From positions 2,232,001-2,296,000 of the forward strand of contig JAEILZ010000002.1 of the NCBI GenBank assembly GCA_018873225.1: a stretch of 64,000 nt of DNA, written 5' to 3'. Positions 1 through 11,738 of this stretch are shown here, piece after piece; positions within the stretch are counted from its first letter, which is position 1, and each line of letters starts with the position of its first letter. The position numbers were made by a program, and so were the translations under genes. Under the pieces are notes generated by a model. That model saw only the letters and a list, made by a program, of their open reading frames with translations, made no database searches and was not told where the DNA came from. Origin of the DNA: [Phialemoniopsis] sp. UDSM-2020 (Eukaryota; Ascomycota; Sordariomycetes; Thyridiales; Thyridiaceae).

Positions 1-3000
1 GGAGGTCAGCGAGGTGGTACTCCTCGGGGGTGGCCTCGCGAGAGGCGGTGCGGGACTTGGCATTGGCTTGGATACGGCCATCGGGGTCGAGACCGCGGAT
101 GGCGCCGTTAGCCTCCTGGAGGATCTTGCCGCCCTCCTCGATTAGGGGGCGGACCTCCTTGACGAGCTGTTCCTCGTCAAGCTCCTCCTTGGGCTTGCGC
201 TCGGCAGCTTCGATTTTCTGTAGCGATTGATGTTAGCATGAAGTTCAAATAGTAGTGAGTGTAGCGTAACTTACCTGGGTGATCATGTCACAGACAGGCT
301 TGACCTTGTCCAGGCAGCCCTGGATGGCATAGGCCAGTCTCTTGGCGAGCTCCCTGTCGTTCTCGGCCTTCTCGCGCTTCTGCTTGTCCTCGTCCGTCTC
401 GGTAGGCTCCTCCTCCTTGATCTCGGACATGAGGGAGACGTGACCAATGGTGTTACCCTTCTGGTCGATGACATCGCCATCGTCGTCAATCTCCTTGCCG
501 ATGCAGATGCTCAGGTCACCAGTGGTGAGCTTGCCGATCAGGTTGCCGTCTTCATCGACAACGTTACCCTCGTTGTTGACGCGGCGGCCGGACATGGGGT
601 TCTTCTTCTTCTCGACCTCCTCCTCTTCCCAACGCTCAGCGTGGCCGAGAACGTTGCCGTTCTTGTCGAGGATGTCACCGTCGTCATCAACGGAGCGGCC
701 CTTGAGGGCCTTGGGGTCGCCGCTGACAAGACGGCCGACGACATCACCGCCAGGGGTGACGACCTTGCCGTCCTTGCCGACGGTGCAGCCCTCGAGCTCA
801 GAGAAGGGACCCTCCTTCTGGCCCTCGCGCTCACCCTCGGCGACGACCTCGGCGCGGCCGATGATGTCGCCGCTCTCGCTGAGGACGTTGCCGTCCTTGT
901 TGCACATGCGGCCGACGAGGCGCTTGATGTTGCCCTCGACGACGACGCCAAAGATCTCGCCGCTCTTGTCGACGACGTTGCCGGCCTTGTTGACGCGCTT
1001 GCCCGCGAGGATCGAGTTGTCCTTTTCCGGTTCGGGCTCGGGCTCGTCCTCCTCCCAGCGCTCGGCGTGGCCGATGACGTTGCCGTTCTTGTCGACGATG
1101 TTGCCGTCGGCGTCGACCTTGTTTCCGCGCAGCTTCTTGAGGTCGCCCTCGGTGACCTTGCCGATGATCTCGTCGTTGAAGACGATGTTGCCCTTGCCGT
1201 CGACGACGGCGTCGGGGAAGGCGGCGAAGGGGCCGGACTCCTTCTCCGTGTCCTCGCGCTCGGCGTGGCCGATGACGTTGCCGTTCTTGTCGAGGATGTC
1301 GCCATCGGGGTCGACCTTGCTTCCGCGCAGCTTCTTGAGATCGCCCTCGGTAACTTTGCCGATGATCTCGTCGTTGAACACGACGTTGCCCTTGCCGTCG
1401 ACGACGGCGTCAGGGAAGGAGGCGAAGGGGCCGGCCTCCTTGTCCATGTCCTCGAGCTCGTCGGCGGGGATGGGCTCGGCGCGGCCGATGACCTTGCCGT
1501 TGTCGTTCCAGATGGCGCCGGTCTCGTCGACCTTCTTGCCGACGAGGTGGGCGAGGACACCCGAGTTGACGCGGCCGACGACCTTGCCGTCAAGCATGAC
1601 GTTACCGCCCTTGTTGACGGTGCCGCCATTGAGAACAGTGTAGTCGATCTCAGGCTCCTTCTCGCCCTCCTCCTCGGCCTCGCCCTCGGCGCCTTCCTCA
1701 CCCTCCTTGACAGCCTCATCGCCTTCCTTGAGGGCTTCTTCGCCCTCCTTGGTGGCTTCGTCGGCCTCGCCTTCGACGCCCTCGACTTGGTCTTTGGCGC
1801 CCTCGACACCCTCCTCGGCAGCCTCCTCACCTTCTTTCAGGGTCTCCTCACCCTCTTTCGTGGCCTCATCACCCTCTTTCTGCAGCTCCTCAGTGGCCTC
1901 CTCACCCTCCTTCTGGGCGTCGTCGCCGGTCTCCTCGATGCCAGACTTGGCCGAGTCGACCTTGGAAAGCTTAGAGCCGACCTCATCCTCGGCATCATCA
2001 GCCTTGGAACCGGCCTTGGAGTCGACCTCGTCCTTGGCCTCATCGACCTTAGAGCCGGCCTCATCTTGAGCCTCGTCAGCCTTGTCGCCGACCTCCTCCT
2101 GGGCGTCGTCGAGCTTGGAGCCAGCCTCGTCCTGGGCCTCATCGGCCTCGTCTTGGACGTCGCCAGCCTCCTCCTCGACACCCTCAGCAGCGTCGTCGAT
2201 ATCCTCCTGGGCCTCGTCAGCGACATCGCCGACGTCTTCTTGGGCGTCGTCCGCGGCCTCCTCAGCATCCTCGGGGAGGTCCTCGGCGGCATCCTGAGCA
2301 TCATCGGCAGCGTCTTCGGCCTCATCCGGCACCTCATTGATGTGAGAGACCGAGTCCTCAGGACGAATATCGGGAGCGCCTTCGGCCTGGCCTTGGCGCA
2401 GACCCTCTTGGAGCTCCTGGAGGACGTTGTACTGGTCGTCATCTCCCTCGTCGTCGTAGTACTCCTCGTCCTCGCCGCCCTCCTCTTGCGCAGTCGACGG
2501 CGTGGGTTGGTCTTGCGCCTCGGAGGTCGTCTCGCCGGTACCCTGCTGGGCCTTGTTCTTGGCTGAGCTGGTCGTGCTCTTGGCCTTGTCGGCAGCACCG
2601 GTGGCCGTAGACTTGGCCTTGGCTGGAGCGCCAGAAGTCGCGCTCTTGGCCTTGCCTGCGGTAGAGCTGGTGGTGCTCTTCGCCTTGTCCGCGGTGCCGG
2701 TCGCTTGGGACTTGGCCTTGTCGGCCGTGCCCGTGGCTTGCGACTTGGCCTTTGCCGGCGCCGGTGCGTTGTTGCTGGCGGTAGACTTGGCCTTGCCGGC
2801 GGTTGAGCTGGTTGTAGACTTGGCTTTGTCCGCAGCACCAGTGGTCGTAGACTTGGCCTTGTCCGCGGTACCCGTGGCCTGGGTCTTGGCCTTGGCGGGC
2901 GCGCCGCTGGCAGTCTTGGTGGCCTTGCCCGCGGTGCTCTTGGTCGTCTTTTGGGTGTCGCCGGCCGTGTTGTCCTTCATCTTGATTGGGCCCTGCGAGC

Positions 3001-3142
3001 TCGACTTTTGGGTCTGGCTCTTGGTGTCCGACTTGGAGTCGCCGCCGTCCTTCTTGTCAAAGTACTCTTGCTGCTGGCCCGTCTGCTTGCCCTTGCTCCA
3101 CGGCCATGCGCCTGCTGGAGGGGTCTGCTGGACGTCGGTCAT
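1..3142 (-). CDS. LEA-like DUF3659/DUF6987 protein (3' end cut by window)
   Basis: Large hydrophilic protein of the fungal 'LEA domain' family, presumed stress-protective; biochemical role unknown. ATG at 3142 opens 956 codons to a GTAAGT donor at 274. A 57-nt intron (218-274) contains a GCTAAC branch point, and the frame resumes at 217 and stays open to the window edge (72 more codons). Architecture: an N-terminal Lys/Ala/Thr/Ser region with many KAKS and TADKAKS-type repeats, like LEA group 3 repeats; a long acidic region of DEAQDE/EDAxD repeats; six units of about 60 residues of DUF3659 type (pattern GNVV..G.iiG.v..gd...l.G..vd.dGdi.d.nGnviGhAE); then a helical DUF6987-like tail beginning near 400. 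No membrane segment was seen. The upstream ORF extension beyond 3142 is probably leader sequence. Family names are from memory; the exon structure is read from the sequence. Confidence 0.85.
1061..1456 (-). repeat. Tandem pair of near-identical 198-bp DUF3659 units
   Basis: Two consecutive units of the large LEA-like gene, 1061-1258 and 1259-1456, match closely at DNA level. Each begins with the same string ctcggcgtggccgatgacgt. The encoded units both carry FxxFPDAVVDGKGN and KVTEGDLKKLRG. The other four units of the array are far more diverged, so this pair probably arose by a recent in-frame duplication or was homogenised by gene conversion. Confidence 0.8.
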
Positions 3143-4675
3143 GGTGGGCGACTGTAGGACTTGCGACTTATGTGTGATGGAGCAGTGTTGTTGTTGTTGT
3201 ACAGATGGTTGCTTGTGTTTCAAGGATCCAGGGTTGGGTTGGTATGATAGGTCCGTGATGACAATGTATAATAGGCTTGTGATAGTGTAGTATAATACAG
3301 ATTTTGGGTTTGATTTGTTATGGGGGTATCTTGTGAGATGTTTGAGATGTGTGGCTGGTGAAGATCGTGAATAGGGGGAAACTATGCCCAAAAAGATGTG
3401 GCATCGAGGTGAGCTACCGCCTTTTATCACAAATGCTCAATGTTTACAGCTCCATGGCGTAGCGGGGGAGCTTCGCTGCATAGCAAGCAAACAGCTATGA
3501 TGGAAGCACCAACACCCTGAACGTCATCAAGGCTTAGATCTACGTCACGTATGTGGCCTTCATCTCGATGGACTGGCTTGACTGGATGTCTATTACGCAG
3601 GGCAGAAAAGCTTAATAGCTGGAGAACCTGGGTAGCTTGACGCTCGACTGCTCTAGAGTGAGCAAAAAGGCTGGACTTCCTGCCTGCTTCGGTCCCTCGA
3701 GCTTGATAGGGCTGGGCCTATCCCAGCAGGGATGACTTCATCACTGTGGTCCCGTCTGTTGTGCCACACCCCCGTTAACACTCGTACGAGAGGGATAGAC
3801 AGAGAGTTGATATTACAAGGTGCAAGTGGTGCCGTGCATACCCCACGAGGAGGGGAGGGAGATAATAGGCAGTGGACCACGCAGCGGCCTGGATAGACGA
3901 GCTCCAAGCTTTCCCATTGGCTCGGCCTGCTCCAGCCAACCTTGTACGAGGAGAGAGAGGGTCATGCTATTATGGAGAAGGACCAGCGGAGAATAAAAAC
4001 CGGTTCTAGATGGATTGTGGCTTGTGTGGTCCTTGGGCCGTTTCGCCATGATCCCACAGAGTCCACCCACTCCTCTCTCCCTCCACCCCTGTTCCCTTCG
4101 ATGTGTGGCGAATGACTTACACCACATTGCACTAAGTGGCTGCAGGTGTGCACTCCCTGACCCGGCACCCTTTCGTAATGATCTACAAGCCGTTTCGCCC
4201 ACAACACCACTCTTTCCTCTTGTCATTCTTCCTATCCAGAGATATTGCTCAAACTGTGGTTATTAGTGATTTTACGTCATTTCCCTCTTATTCTTGCCTC
4301 CTAGACATCAGCTAGAGGCAGCTCTAGACAGATGCCAAAAACCTGTTTCGACTATTCTGCCTGCCTCTAGCTCTCTGGCCTACCCTCCCTTTCACCTTTC
4401 AACCATCGATCATCACGTCTCCTTCGCTTCTTTCAGAGATCGGGGGACCTTTTGACAGCTCCCCCTGATGTCGACTCCTTTTCCTAAATCTATTGCAATT
4501 GTGGTATCTCCCATTGTGTACACTAATATGAACCGCCCGTCTCGAGGGCTTTCCGGACTAGACTACCGTTACCCGCCAGAGAAACGCCGTCTCGCCTGCC
4601 ATGCCCGGATATCACTCATGTTTCACTAGTATCCGAACTCCACCGAAATGACAACGCCGCGACCGATGATAAAAA
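3143..4675. other. Intergenic region, promoter side of the LEA-like gene
   Basis: No coding region that I can support. The open frames here are short, change frame and lack recognisable motifs. The stretch must hold the promoter and leader of the minus-strand LEA-like gene (ATG 3142) and the 3' flank of the minus-strand gene ending at 4676. Confidence 0.5.
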
Positions 4676-5569
4676 TCATGAGAAATTGACCCGAGGCTGG
4701 CTCCCGCCGGCAAACACCGTCGGGATCCGGATCGTCAGCTGGATCCCTTCGGTGGTCGACTTGACATCGAGAAAGATGTCTGAAGGGCTGTCCTCCTTCC
4801 TGTGGCTCTGGGCATTCTCCCTTTGCTGCCCAGACGGAGGTGCCTGAGACGAGCCGGATTGCTTCTTCTCCCCGTCCTCTGGCTCCTTCTTCTCCTTGGG
4901 CGGCATACGCAGGTTGTCGTGAAAGCTTCCCACGACGTTCCCGCTATCATCCAGGATATTCCCTTCACCGTCGACCCGGAAAGCGCCCTTTTGCCGACCC
5001 ATGAACTCATCCATGCTCTCCGTCTCCGAAGCGTCCCGTCCTGCAGCCGCCTTGTATCCTTCGACTTCGGCCACGTATCCCAGGAGCTCTCCGTCCTCAT
5101 CCTGCACATCGCCGCGCTCGTTTGAGACTATCCGACCGACCATCGATGGCAGATCGCCCTCGACCCGGCCCAGTACCGTCGCGTCTTCGTCCACAACATC
5201 ACCATACTCGTCAATGTTCTTGCCCACGAGTTTGGCCATTACATCCTGCGGTATGTGAGGTCGCCCGGCGGACGAGATGGTCGGGTCATGTGGAGCTGGC
5301 TTCTCTACAGGCGGGATCTTGCCAATTTTGGGAATCGGCGCGACGTAGGCCGGGCTCTTCTCGCGCTCCTGCGAGTTGCCCGGCGTGTTCTGTCTGCTCT
5401 TGCTCTTGTTCCGTCGTGAAGTGTTTTCTATAGTTTCTTCATCGGGTGATTCCTCGGGTGGGTCGTCGTAGATGATACTGTTCGGCCGTGATGTTTTGGT
5501 CTTGCCGTTCGCGCTCTGCTCTGCCTTGGAGCTGCTGGTTGCCCCCTTTGTACCATCTGCTTCAGGCAT
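4676..5569 (-). CDS. Small DUF3659 protein with amphipathic C-terminal strand
   Basis: About 297 residues from the ATG at 5569. It is a smaller relative of the LEA-like gene upstream in the window. A polar, Ser/Lys/Glu-rich N-terminus is followed by DUF3659-type units (VGKNIDEYGDVVDED, then VGRIVSNERGDVQDEDGELLGYV, then GEGNILDDSGNVVGSF). After a charged KEKKEPEDGEKK linker comes a conserved-looking end around DVKSTTEGIQLTIRIP, which alternates hydrophobic and polar residues. The frame stays open upstream of 5569 to a stop at 5657, where a TTGTAG could be a splice acceptor, so an additional 5' exon is likely. I chose the first in-frame ATG as a conservative start. Function unknown. Confidence 0.7.
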   Translation of the reverse strand: MPEADGTKGATSSSKAEQSANGKTKTSRPNSIIYDDPPEESPDEETIENTSRRNKSKSRQNTPGNSQEREKSPAYVAPIPKIGKIPPVEKPAPHDPTISSAGRPHIPQDVMAKLVGKNIDEYGDVVDEDATVLGRVEGDLPSMVGRIVSNERGDVQDEDGELLGYVAEVEGYKAAAGRDASETESMDEFMGRQKGAFRVDGEGNILDDSGNVVGSFHDNLRMPPKEKKEPEDGEKKQSGSSQAPPSGQQRENAQSHRKEDSPSDIFLDVKSTTEGIQLTIRIPTVFAGGSQPRVNFS

Positions 5570-8500
5570 CGTGGGCCGTGGCACCACGCGCTCCAGAGTC
5601 TTCTGGATGTTCTTGGGCGCCAGTGCTGCGACTTCACGCAGTGACCGATGCGCTGACTACAACTCTTTGCGTGCGGTAGGGATAGCAAGCTGCAGGACTA
5701 TGGCCTGTCGTGATCAAACCCCCACACGGCGCAATGTGCTCTGGTAAGGCTTAGACCGCGCAGCGCGTACTTCTCGCGGTCCCAAAGAATGAGGCAAAGC
5801 CACTACGTCAGGATGCAAGGCAAGCGAGGTGCAGGTGGGCAGGATGTGGGCTACCAGCTCCGCTGTGGCTAGGTTAATCTCTCGGCAGGATGACGATCTG
5901 TGTGTGCAGATTCTCCGCCAGGCTGAGACAGGCGTTCTAGGCTCGGACAGGCAGCCGGTAAAAGAGAAAGGGGGCAGCAAATACGGGGTGCGCGTATCAG
6001 GAAGTGCGAGTGCAGTACGGCGGTTTGAGAGTGCGTGCGTGTGTGTGTGGTGAGAAACATGAGGCAAAAAGGGATGGATCTGCCTCACGGGGCAAGCTGG
6101 GCGAGGGGAATTCAAGCCACACAGAGGCGGTCAGAGCCTGAAGAATGAAGAATCCATGACATCACATCGGTTCTGGCATGAAACGGAGAAACCCCTGTCT
6201 CGATACGGGCATCTCATTCGGCAGAATGGCCTCGAAAACCTGTCCAGGCTGCAGAAAAAACAACTGGGGTTGTCGAGGTGGGAACGTGTGGCTGACGTGT
6301 GTCTTCTCCGCAAAAAGTCCACCGTTGACACCATAGTGAAGAAGCTGGAGCCACTTGTGGCTCCGCCGCCCTCCACCTCGATCGAGAGATGCTCGCTCTC
6401 ATCGAGGGAAGCCTTCAGGGATGCGAGACTGGCTCTCCGAGTGGTATGTGCAAGGGAAAACCTGGAAAGCTCTAGCACTAAAAAGCAAACTGGTGCTCTC
6501 GGTATTCCACAAGGACACATGCCATGGCAGCCAAGCAAGAAGATGAGCTGCCGTCCGCCTGGAAGAGCTAACATGCAGAGCAACAGGCTAAGGAGGAAGT
6601 CAAAACAGCCGTGTATGCACTAAATGCGGCGCACTCAGCCGAATTGGCGCCAGTTTAGCTCGTCCGCTGGTGGATGGTGGAGAGAACGGAGGGGCCACAT
6701 GGGCCAAACCGTTAGCAGCAAGTCGTCCGGCCACACGAGGTCTTGGAGCTTGCGCTGATCCGCTAGCAACTGGAGGAAACGGTGAGTTCCACTGTTTGGA
6801 TGGAGACGGTGTGGCTAATGCATGGCTAGAGAAAGCAATGCGAACCGAGAGATCGAAACGGAGCAATTCCGTGGGGTCCACTACCGTACTTATGTGATGT
6901 GAGAATGCGTACGAGTACTGAGTGAATACTCCTCATCTCGTTTGCAGGTGTTCTGCTCGATGGTTGTTCAAATCCAATGCGAATGTCGGTCGAGTCTCTT
7001 GCTTTTGTGCACACTTTTGTGCGCTGAGGCACGAGAGGTCGTCAGCACTCTCAGCCCGGAGACACGGCTTGCTGCATGTTGACAGCGGCTGCAGTAACGC
7101 CACTGATTTACCCTCGTACATGCAATACGTTAATCCTCGTCGATTCCTCCCCCACTGTACAATGGGATCGCTGGTTGCACCCGTCAATCCCCGCTGCCCA
7201 CCGGTGATCATCGCACACAATGAGAAAAGCGGCCAGGAATAAACCACGATTTCCCATGGGAGAGCCACAAAAATCGACGTAACATTGGCGACACTGAACG
7301 TAATCCGGGGGACAATCTGCAAGGTGTGGCAACTGTGGCGCGAGCTCCACGGAGAGTTTGCGCCTAAAGAATTGGGAGACAAACCAGGAAGAATACCCAC
7401 GGGCGGACTGATCTTTGAGTGACCCAAGCTTTTTCCCACTGTCCATTGTGTCCTGCGGCCGTGACAAGGTTCAGGGGAGTTAGCATGGACGGTGGAGGAG
7501 GACAGAGAGCGCGGGCAGAGTCACATCGTTGCAGTGGCACAGGAAGCGGGTAGCCGCACCATCGGGCGAGCTTAATTCTTGTGCTTTGTCTCCTCACCAA
7601 ACGTCGTCCCGTGATGCGGGTCCCTCACTGCGACCTTGCTTCTTGTCTGCCGTGCGTGTGCCTTCGTGCGCTCATCTCACCAACAACCCGTTGATTCGGG
7701 CCTTGGAAGTTTTTGGCTTGCTCCTCCGACCGTAAATGCAGTCCTTTTGCAGCCGAACGCATTCCACAACTGCCGTGAGGAGTTATTGAACTCAAGGTAA
7801 GGCAATTCCATCATAATCGGAAGTTCATGTGGTCATCGTGAGCTCCAGACCTAGGCCGGACGCTGTATGAATTTCTGGTACCCTAATGCACCGCACCCGA
7901 GTCGGGTCACTTTTGCATTTCTCTCTAGGAGCCGCAGGCATGCAAACGTGACTCGCCGTGCAAAACCTAGGAGGGTTTCCTCCCGTGCGTCTGTAAAGCA
8001 AGGCAGCAGGTCAGCGCTTGCTTCCCATGAGCCATTCTGCCATGATTCCTCGTTGTAAGCTGCACATATGGCGCCGCCAGAGGCTGCCAAGCCCCTGCGA
8101 CAAGTGAGACACTGGTCTCTCGCTTGGGATTTGGGTCCCGGTCTCCCGCGGACGCATGCAGAGTGAGACCTCATGGCGGGGGTCTTTGGGAGAATCCCAG
8201 CGCCAGAGAACGCCGGGATCTGGGTGGAATGGCAGTAACCCACAGGGCCGTACAGAGTGGTCGTACAGCGTCCTGTGGTGCGTCCCCATACAGCTGGGAA
8301 CAAAACGTACTCTGGCTGTCATCAAGACTGTGAGGGTCGCACAGGAAACGGCAACCACGTATATTCAATCGTCTGAGGCGACTTCTGACGGTTTCCGTTG
8401 CTAAAGCAGGCGACACGCCAGAAAACGCAATTGGAACGTGTGATACGCCCCGGAATGCTCGGTAGATGTGTGCGAAGCTGCTCAAAGTGACGAGGACCTC

Positions 8501-9603
8501 TGTCACGGCCTCCAGATGCTATGGGGGGTCAAAGGCAGCTGCATAGTCGAACTTGACGCTAGCATCCAAGTTTTGGCCATTCGCTCTAGGCAGATCACCG
8601 AGAAAGTGTGGCTGGTGACGACGCGCCAGCCAAATGGCGGCGGCGGATTCCATCATAGCTCCTCCCCAAGCCGGCCCGCGAATGGCCACCGTGGGATTGG
8701 AAGCCGCTAAAGGAAATAGAAGGGCCGTCACGGGCGGCGCTGCGGGACACACCATCACCTCCCTAGCGTCAAGATGAAACCGGATGGCAGCTTGACTGGT
8801 TGCTACCGGTATTGTATTTGGAGCTACTGGGCTTGCGACTTGTCTCTGCTTGCTGTGGTTTTGGGTTGGTGTTAGCACGCCGGACGAGGTAGCTTCTACC
8901 TCCGCTACTTTCTCACCACACCAAAATCACCGATAGATTCGGTTCACCGACGATAATTGGCATCCACAAACAGAAGACAGGCAGACGGATACTTAGGGGG
9001 TAATTTAGGCTTGACAAAAGAAACCCAGTTCTTTCTTAATTCTTTGCTAGTGATACAAAGTATTGTAGATACTCCAGTAAAGTTACATGATCGCAATCGC
9101 TTCTTTCTAAGTAAGGTTGGTCGAGGTATGAAAACAACAAGACCCAAATCAAGATACTTCGTGTCCAGTTTCGTCATCGTGATATCCAAAAAACATAAAA
9201 AAGGTGCCGAGATGGAGAGCCATCTAACCAATCTCAATCAAGCGCAATTTCCCGTAATTGCCCCAGCCCAGAACAATGCGAAAAAAGCCACGAAGCTTTC
9301 CGGCAGCAAGCCAGGAACAGATCTTTTTTTGATGGGTGGTATTAAGTAGTAGAAAGGTGTTGTGTTGTGCGGACGTGTGATGAAAAGTTGTCCGTGAAAA
9401 GGTGAAAAAAAGAATCAGTTCCTAGACACGCTCCGATTAGCCCGTGTTCCGCAGTCTTGGTACTGCAGCATCCAAGTCTTTGCCCCTCCCCTCACGGCAG
9501 GATGTGACGTGACGAAAAAAGGAAAGGTTCTTTTTGTACTCTCCCAACCCGCATGTCTGGCAGCGGGACGGGAGAGACAAAAAAGAGGGCCCTTTTGTTC
9601 TGC
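5570..9603. other. 4-kb stretch with no supportable gene
   Basis: The longest open frames (up to about 170 codons, for example around 6156-6623 and 6933-7439) have no recognisable motif, overlap each other on both strands and lack paired splice signals. The left end may carry a 5' exon of the small DUF3659 gene. The right end (9000-9603) should contain the 3' UTR of the minus-strand gene stopping at 9604. A non-coding transcript cannot be excluded. Confidence 0.45.
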
Positions 9604-10151
9604 TTAGGTTTCTCTGCAGGCCTGGTTAACGACTAACCGGCTTCCATCAGGGTACACGACGGTGATGCAGGTGTTTAGTGGGCAAGGAATGGCCATAGAG
9701 TGGCGGAGGAAGGCAGAGCAGGATACAGGAGTGAGGAAGAAAATAATACGTACAGAAGTGCCAGCTCAAGATCACCATGGATCTTGGCCTTGAGCGTGAT
9801 CTCGATGTCGAGGTTGAGATCCAGGCGCAGGCGCAGGGTATCACTCTTGCCCTTGCCGCCGGACTCTTGCGCCTGGTTGCCCGCGATGCCGCCGAGGGCA
9901 CCCGTCGCGCCCTTGACCAGGCCGCCAGCAGTGTCAGTCACGCCGCCGAGGCCGACGCCATCGAGGGGACCGCCGCCGCCCTGGGGCTGCTGCTGCTGCT
10001 GCTGCTGGGTCTGCTGGCGCGGTCGGCGGCGCTGCATTTGGCGGTTCTGCTGGGGCTGGGGCTGGTATTGCTCGTCAGAGGATGCGTCCTCAACGTCAGA
10101 CTCGTAGGTCTGCGCTGGCCTCTTCTCCTGGGAGCTGTTGCGGGAAGACAT
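9604..10151 (-). CDS. Q-rich protein with alternating beta-type C-terminus (paralogue 1)
   Basis: Two exons: 9754-10151 and 9604-9613, joined across an intron (9614-9753, donor GTACGT, GTTAAC near the acceptor). Predicted 135 residues. The N-terminus is acidic/Ser-rich, followed by Q/R-rich tracts (QQQQQQQ), a Gly-rich stretch and the C-terminal segment LRLRLDLNLDIEITLKAKIH, in which every second residue is hydrophobic. Without splicing, the frame would run into a non-conserved tail. With splicing, it ends ALLET-stop, identical to the paralogue at 12585-13675, whose last intron falls in the same codon in the same phase. That agreement is my main evidence for the tiny last exon. Function unknown; low-complexity plus beta-prone composition suggests self-assembly or surface binding (inference). 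Confidence 0.75.
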
Positions 10152-10954
10152 GTTTGTGTGTTTGGTGGTTGTTTCTCTCGAAGAGTGGTCTTTGGTAGTT
10201 GTTTGAATTTAAAGATGGAAGATGGCGACGGGATTGCTGTAAGATGGTCTTTGATCTAGACTCTTTTTGAATTGTTCGAGTTATGATTGAATATCTTTGC
10301 ACAAGTCTCGTCCACGAGGTCTTTAAGGGAGATCCTTTTCTTTATCAACCATCGAATCGACGCAGGTCCATCTTTGCACTAGCGTCCAAAACCTGATTCC
10401 TCTCATCGATCACGAAAAGGGTCCTGTGGTAAGGGGGTATGATGTCGATGAAATCATACATACCCTCCCAGTGATGAAATCGCCCAGCCTTTGAAATCTA
10501 GACCATCCAGTCATAGCCAGGGTTACATTCCGCCCCCGCGAGGCATCCCCTGGTCGAAGAGGCAGGGGTGTGGTCCGAAGACACTTGTGAGAAGGGCATG
10601 GGAGGTAGCGGGTACATGATACGTTCTCCATTATTAGACGGGGACAACTCGACTAAAAAAACCACGGACCCATCCTCGAGTCCTCCTCTTGTTCCCCATC
10701 CCATTGCAGATCGATCCAATTGTCTGAACGCCTCGGAATGCAAAGCGAAAGGCAAGCCACAACACCACAGAACGCCCAATGGTAGCGGCATCTCTTCCGC
10801 CCCGCCCATTAACCATCTTATCCACAGAATTTCCCTGTTTTTTCTGCCCTTCTGCCACTCCGTAAACGCCGCATCGATGACTGACCGTCAGTCACCCTTC
10901 CCACCCCCGTTTCATCCTTCCCCTCATTTCCCCTTCGCAGCAGGCAGGCCAACG
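10152..10954. other. Intergenic region
   Basis: Promoter and leader side of the minus-strand gene starting at 10151, and 3' flank of the minus-strand gene ending at 10955. A plus-strand open frame of 149 codons (10568-11017) overlaps the downstream gene antisense and shows no motif, so it is not called. Confidence 0.4.
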
Positions 10955-11738
10955 TCACCTCTTCTGGTCCGGCCGCACGTACTTGCTCTCCATCCCCAGC
11001 GCCATCTTGCGCCGTAACTTGACCGGTATCCTCAACCCACCCTCCTCGTCCTCTGTGACGCGTCGCTCCCCTCCGTTATGCTGATCTCGATCGAGGAAGA
11101 CGCACCACTTCCCTGTTTCCTCGTCCTCGACCGCCACAAATCCAAAGTCCTTCCCCTCGAGCGTCAGCCACTCCTCGTCATCGCTCCAGCCCCAAGGTCC
11201 AATGAGGTGCTCCAGCGTTTCTTTGCGCCCGCCGTGACGGACGGCACCCGTGTCCTTGTCGACGAAGAGCCAGTTAAGCATGGGCGGGTCGTCCGCTATC
11301 GTGCTCACCAAGCCCAGGTGCTTCTCCTCGCTCGGGTACGTGAAGTAGTACCCCCCGAACCTGTGTCCCGGCGCCGGGACGTCTGGATGATCAATCCACA
11401 ACTGCCGTTTTGACGTTTGATGTCAGTCCACTTTGTTTTTTTTCATTTCGTGCCCTTCCGTAACGTCATATCCTTCAAGCACATCTTCAAAAACGGTGAA
11501 GATGTGGCTGGTATGACGTTTGAGGGGGGGCCACCAGGGTCCGGGTTTCTCTTACCTTGCCATCTGCCAGAACGCAGAAACACTCCACCGCTGGACCGCC
11601 GTCAAGTGAGAGATCCGTGGTCATGGAGAACTTGGCTTTCTCCTTGGCCGCCGCATTCTGTTTCTTTTGCGCGCTCAGCGCCTCGCATACCCCAATCGTC
11701 GTGGGGATCCCCGCGATGAGCAGTAGCCCGAGTACCAT
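10955..11738 (-). CDS. Conserved fungal protein of unknown function
   Basis: Two exons, 11556-11738 (61 codons) and 10955-11401 (148 codons plus stop), separated by a 154-nt intron (11402-11555) with donor GTAAGA and acceptor CGGCAG, phase 0; product 209 residues. The N-terminus (VLGLLLIAGIPTTIGV) is hydrophobic and could be a signal anchor; a Lys/Ala-rich segment follows. The body contains DVPAPGHRFGGYYFTYPSEE, GLVSTIADDPPMLNWLFVD and GPWGWSDDEEWLTLEGKDFG. I recognise this layout from uncharacterised proteins found widely in Pezizomycotina, but know no function. The splice restores a continuous DGK-LWIDHPDVPAPG reading, which supports the model. Confidence 0.8.

Noticed and set aside
440..2566. 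708-codon plus-strand ORF opposite the LEA-like gene
   Set aside because: It is the antisense of a highly repetitive, codon-biased gene. Its product is an implausible Leu/Val/Asp repeat and it has no promoter or splice support.
6156..6623. 155-codon plus-strand ORF in the 4-kb gap
   Set aside because: No motif, no promoter or splice signals, and an overlapping minus-strand ORF of similar length.
6945..6985. Possible tRNA B-box (gttcaaatcc)
   Set aside because: No matching A-box or foldable acceptor and anticodon stems around it.
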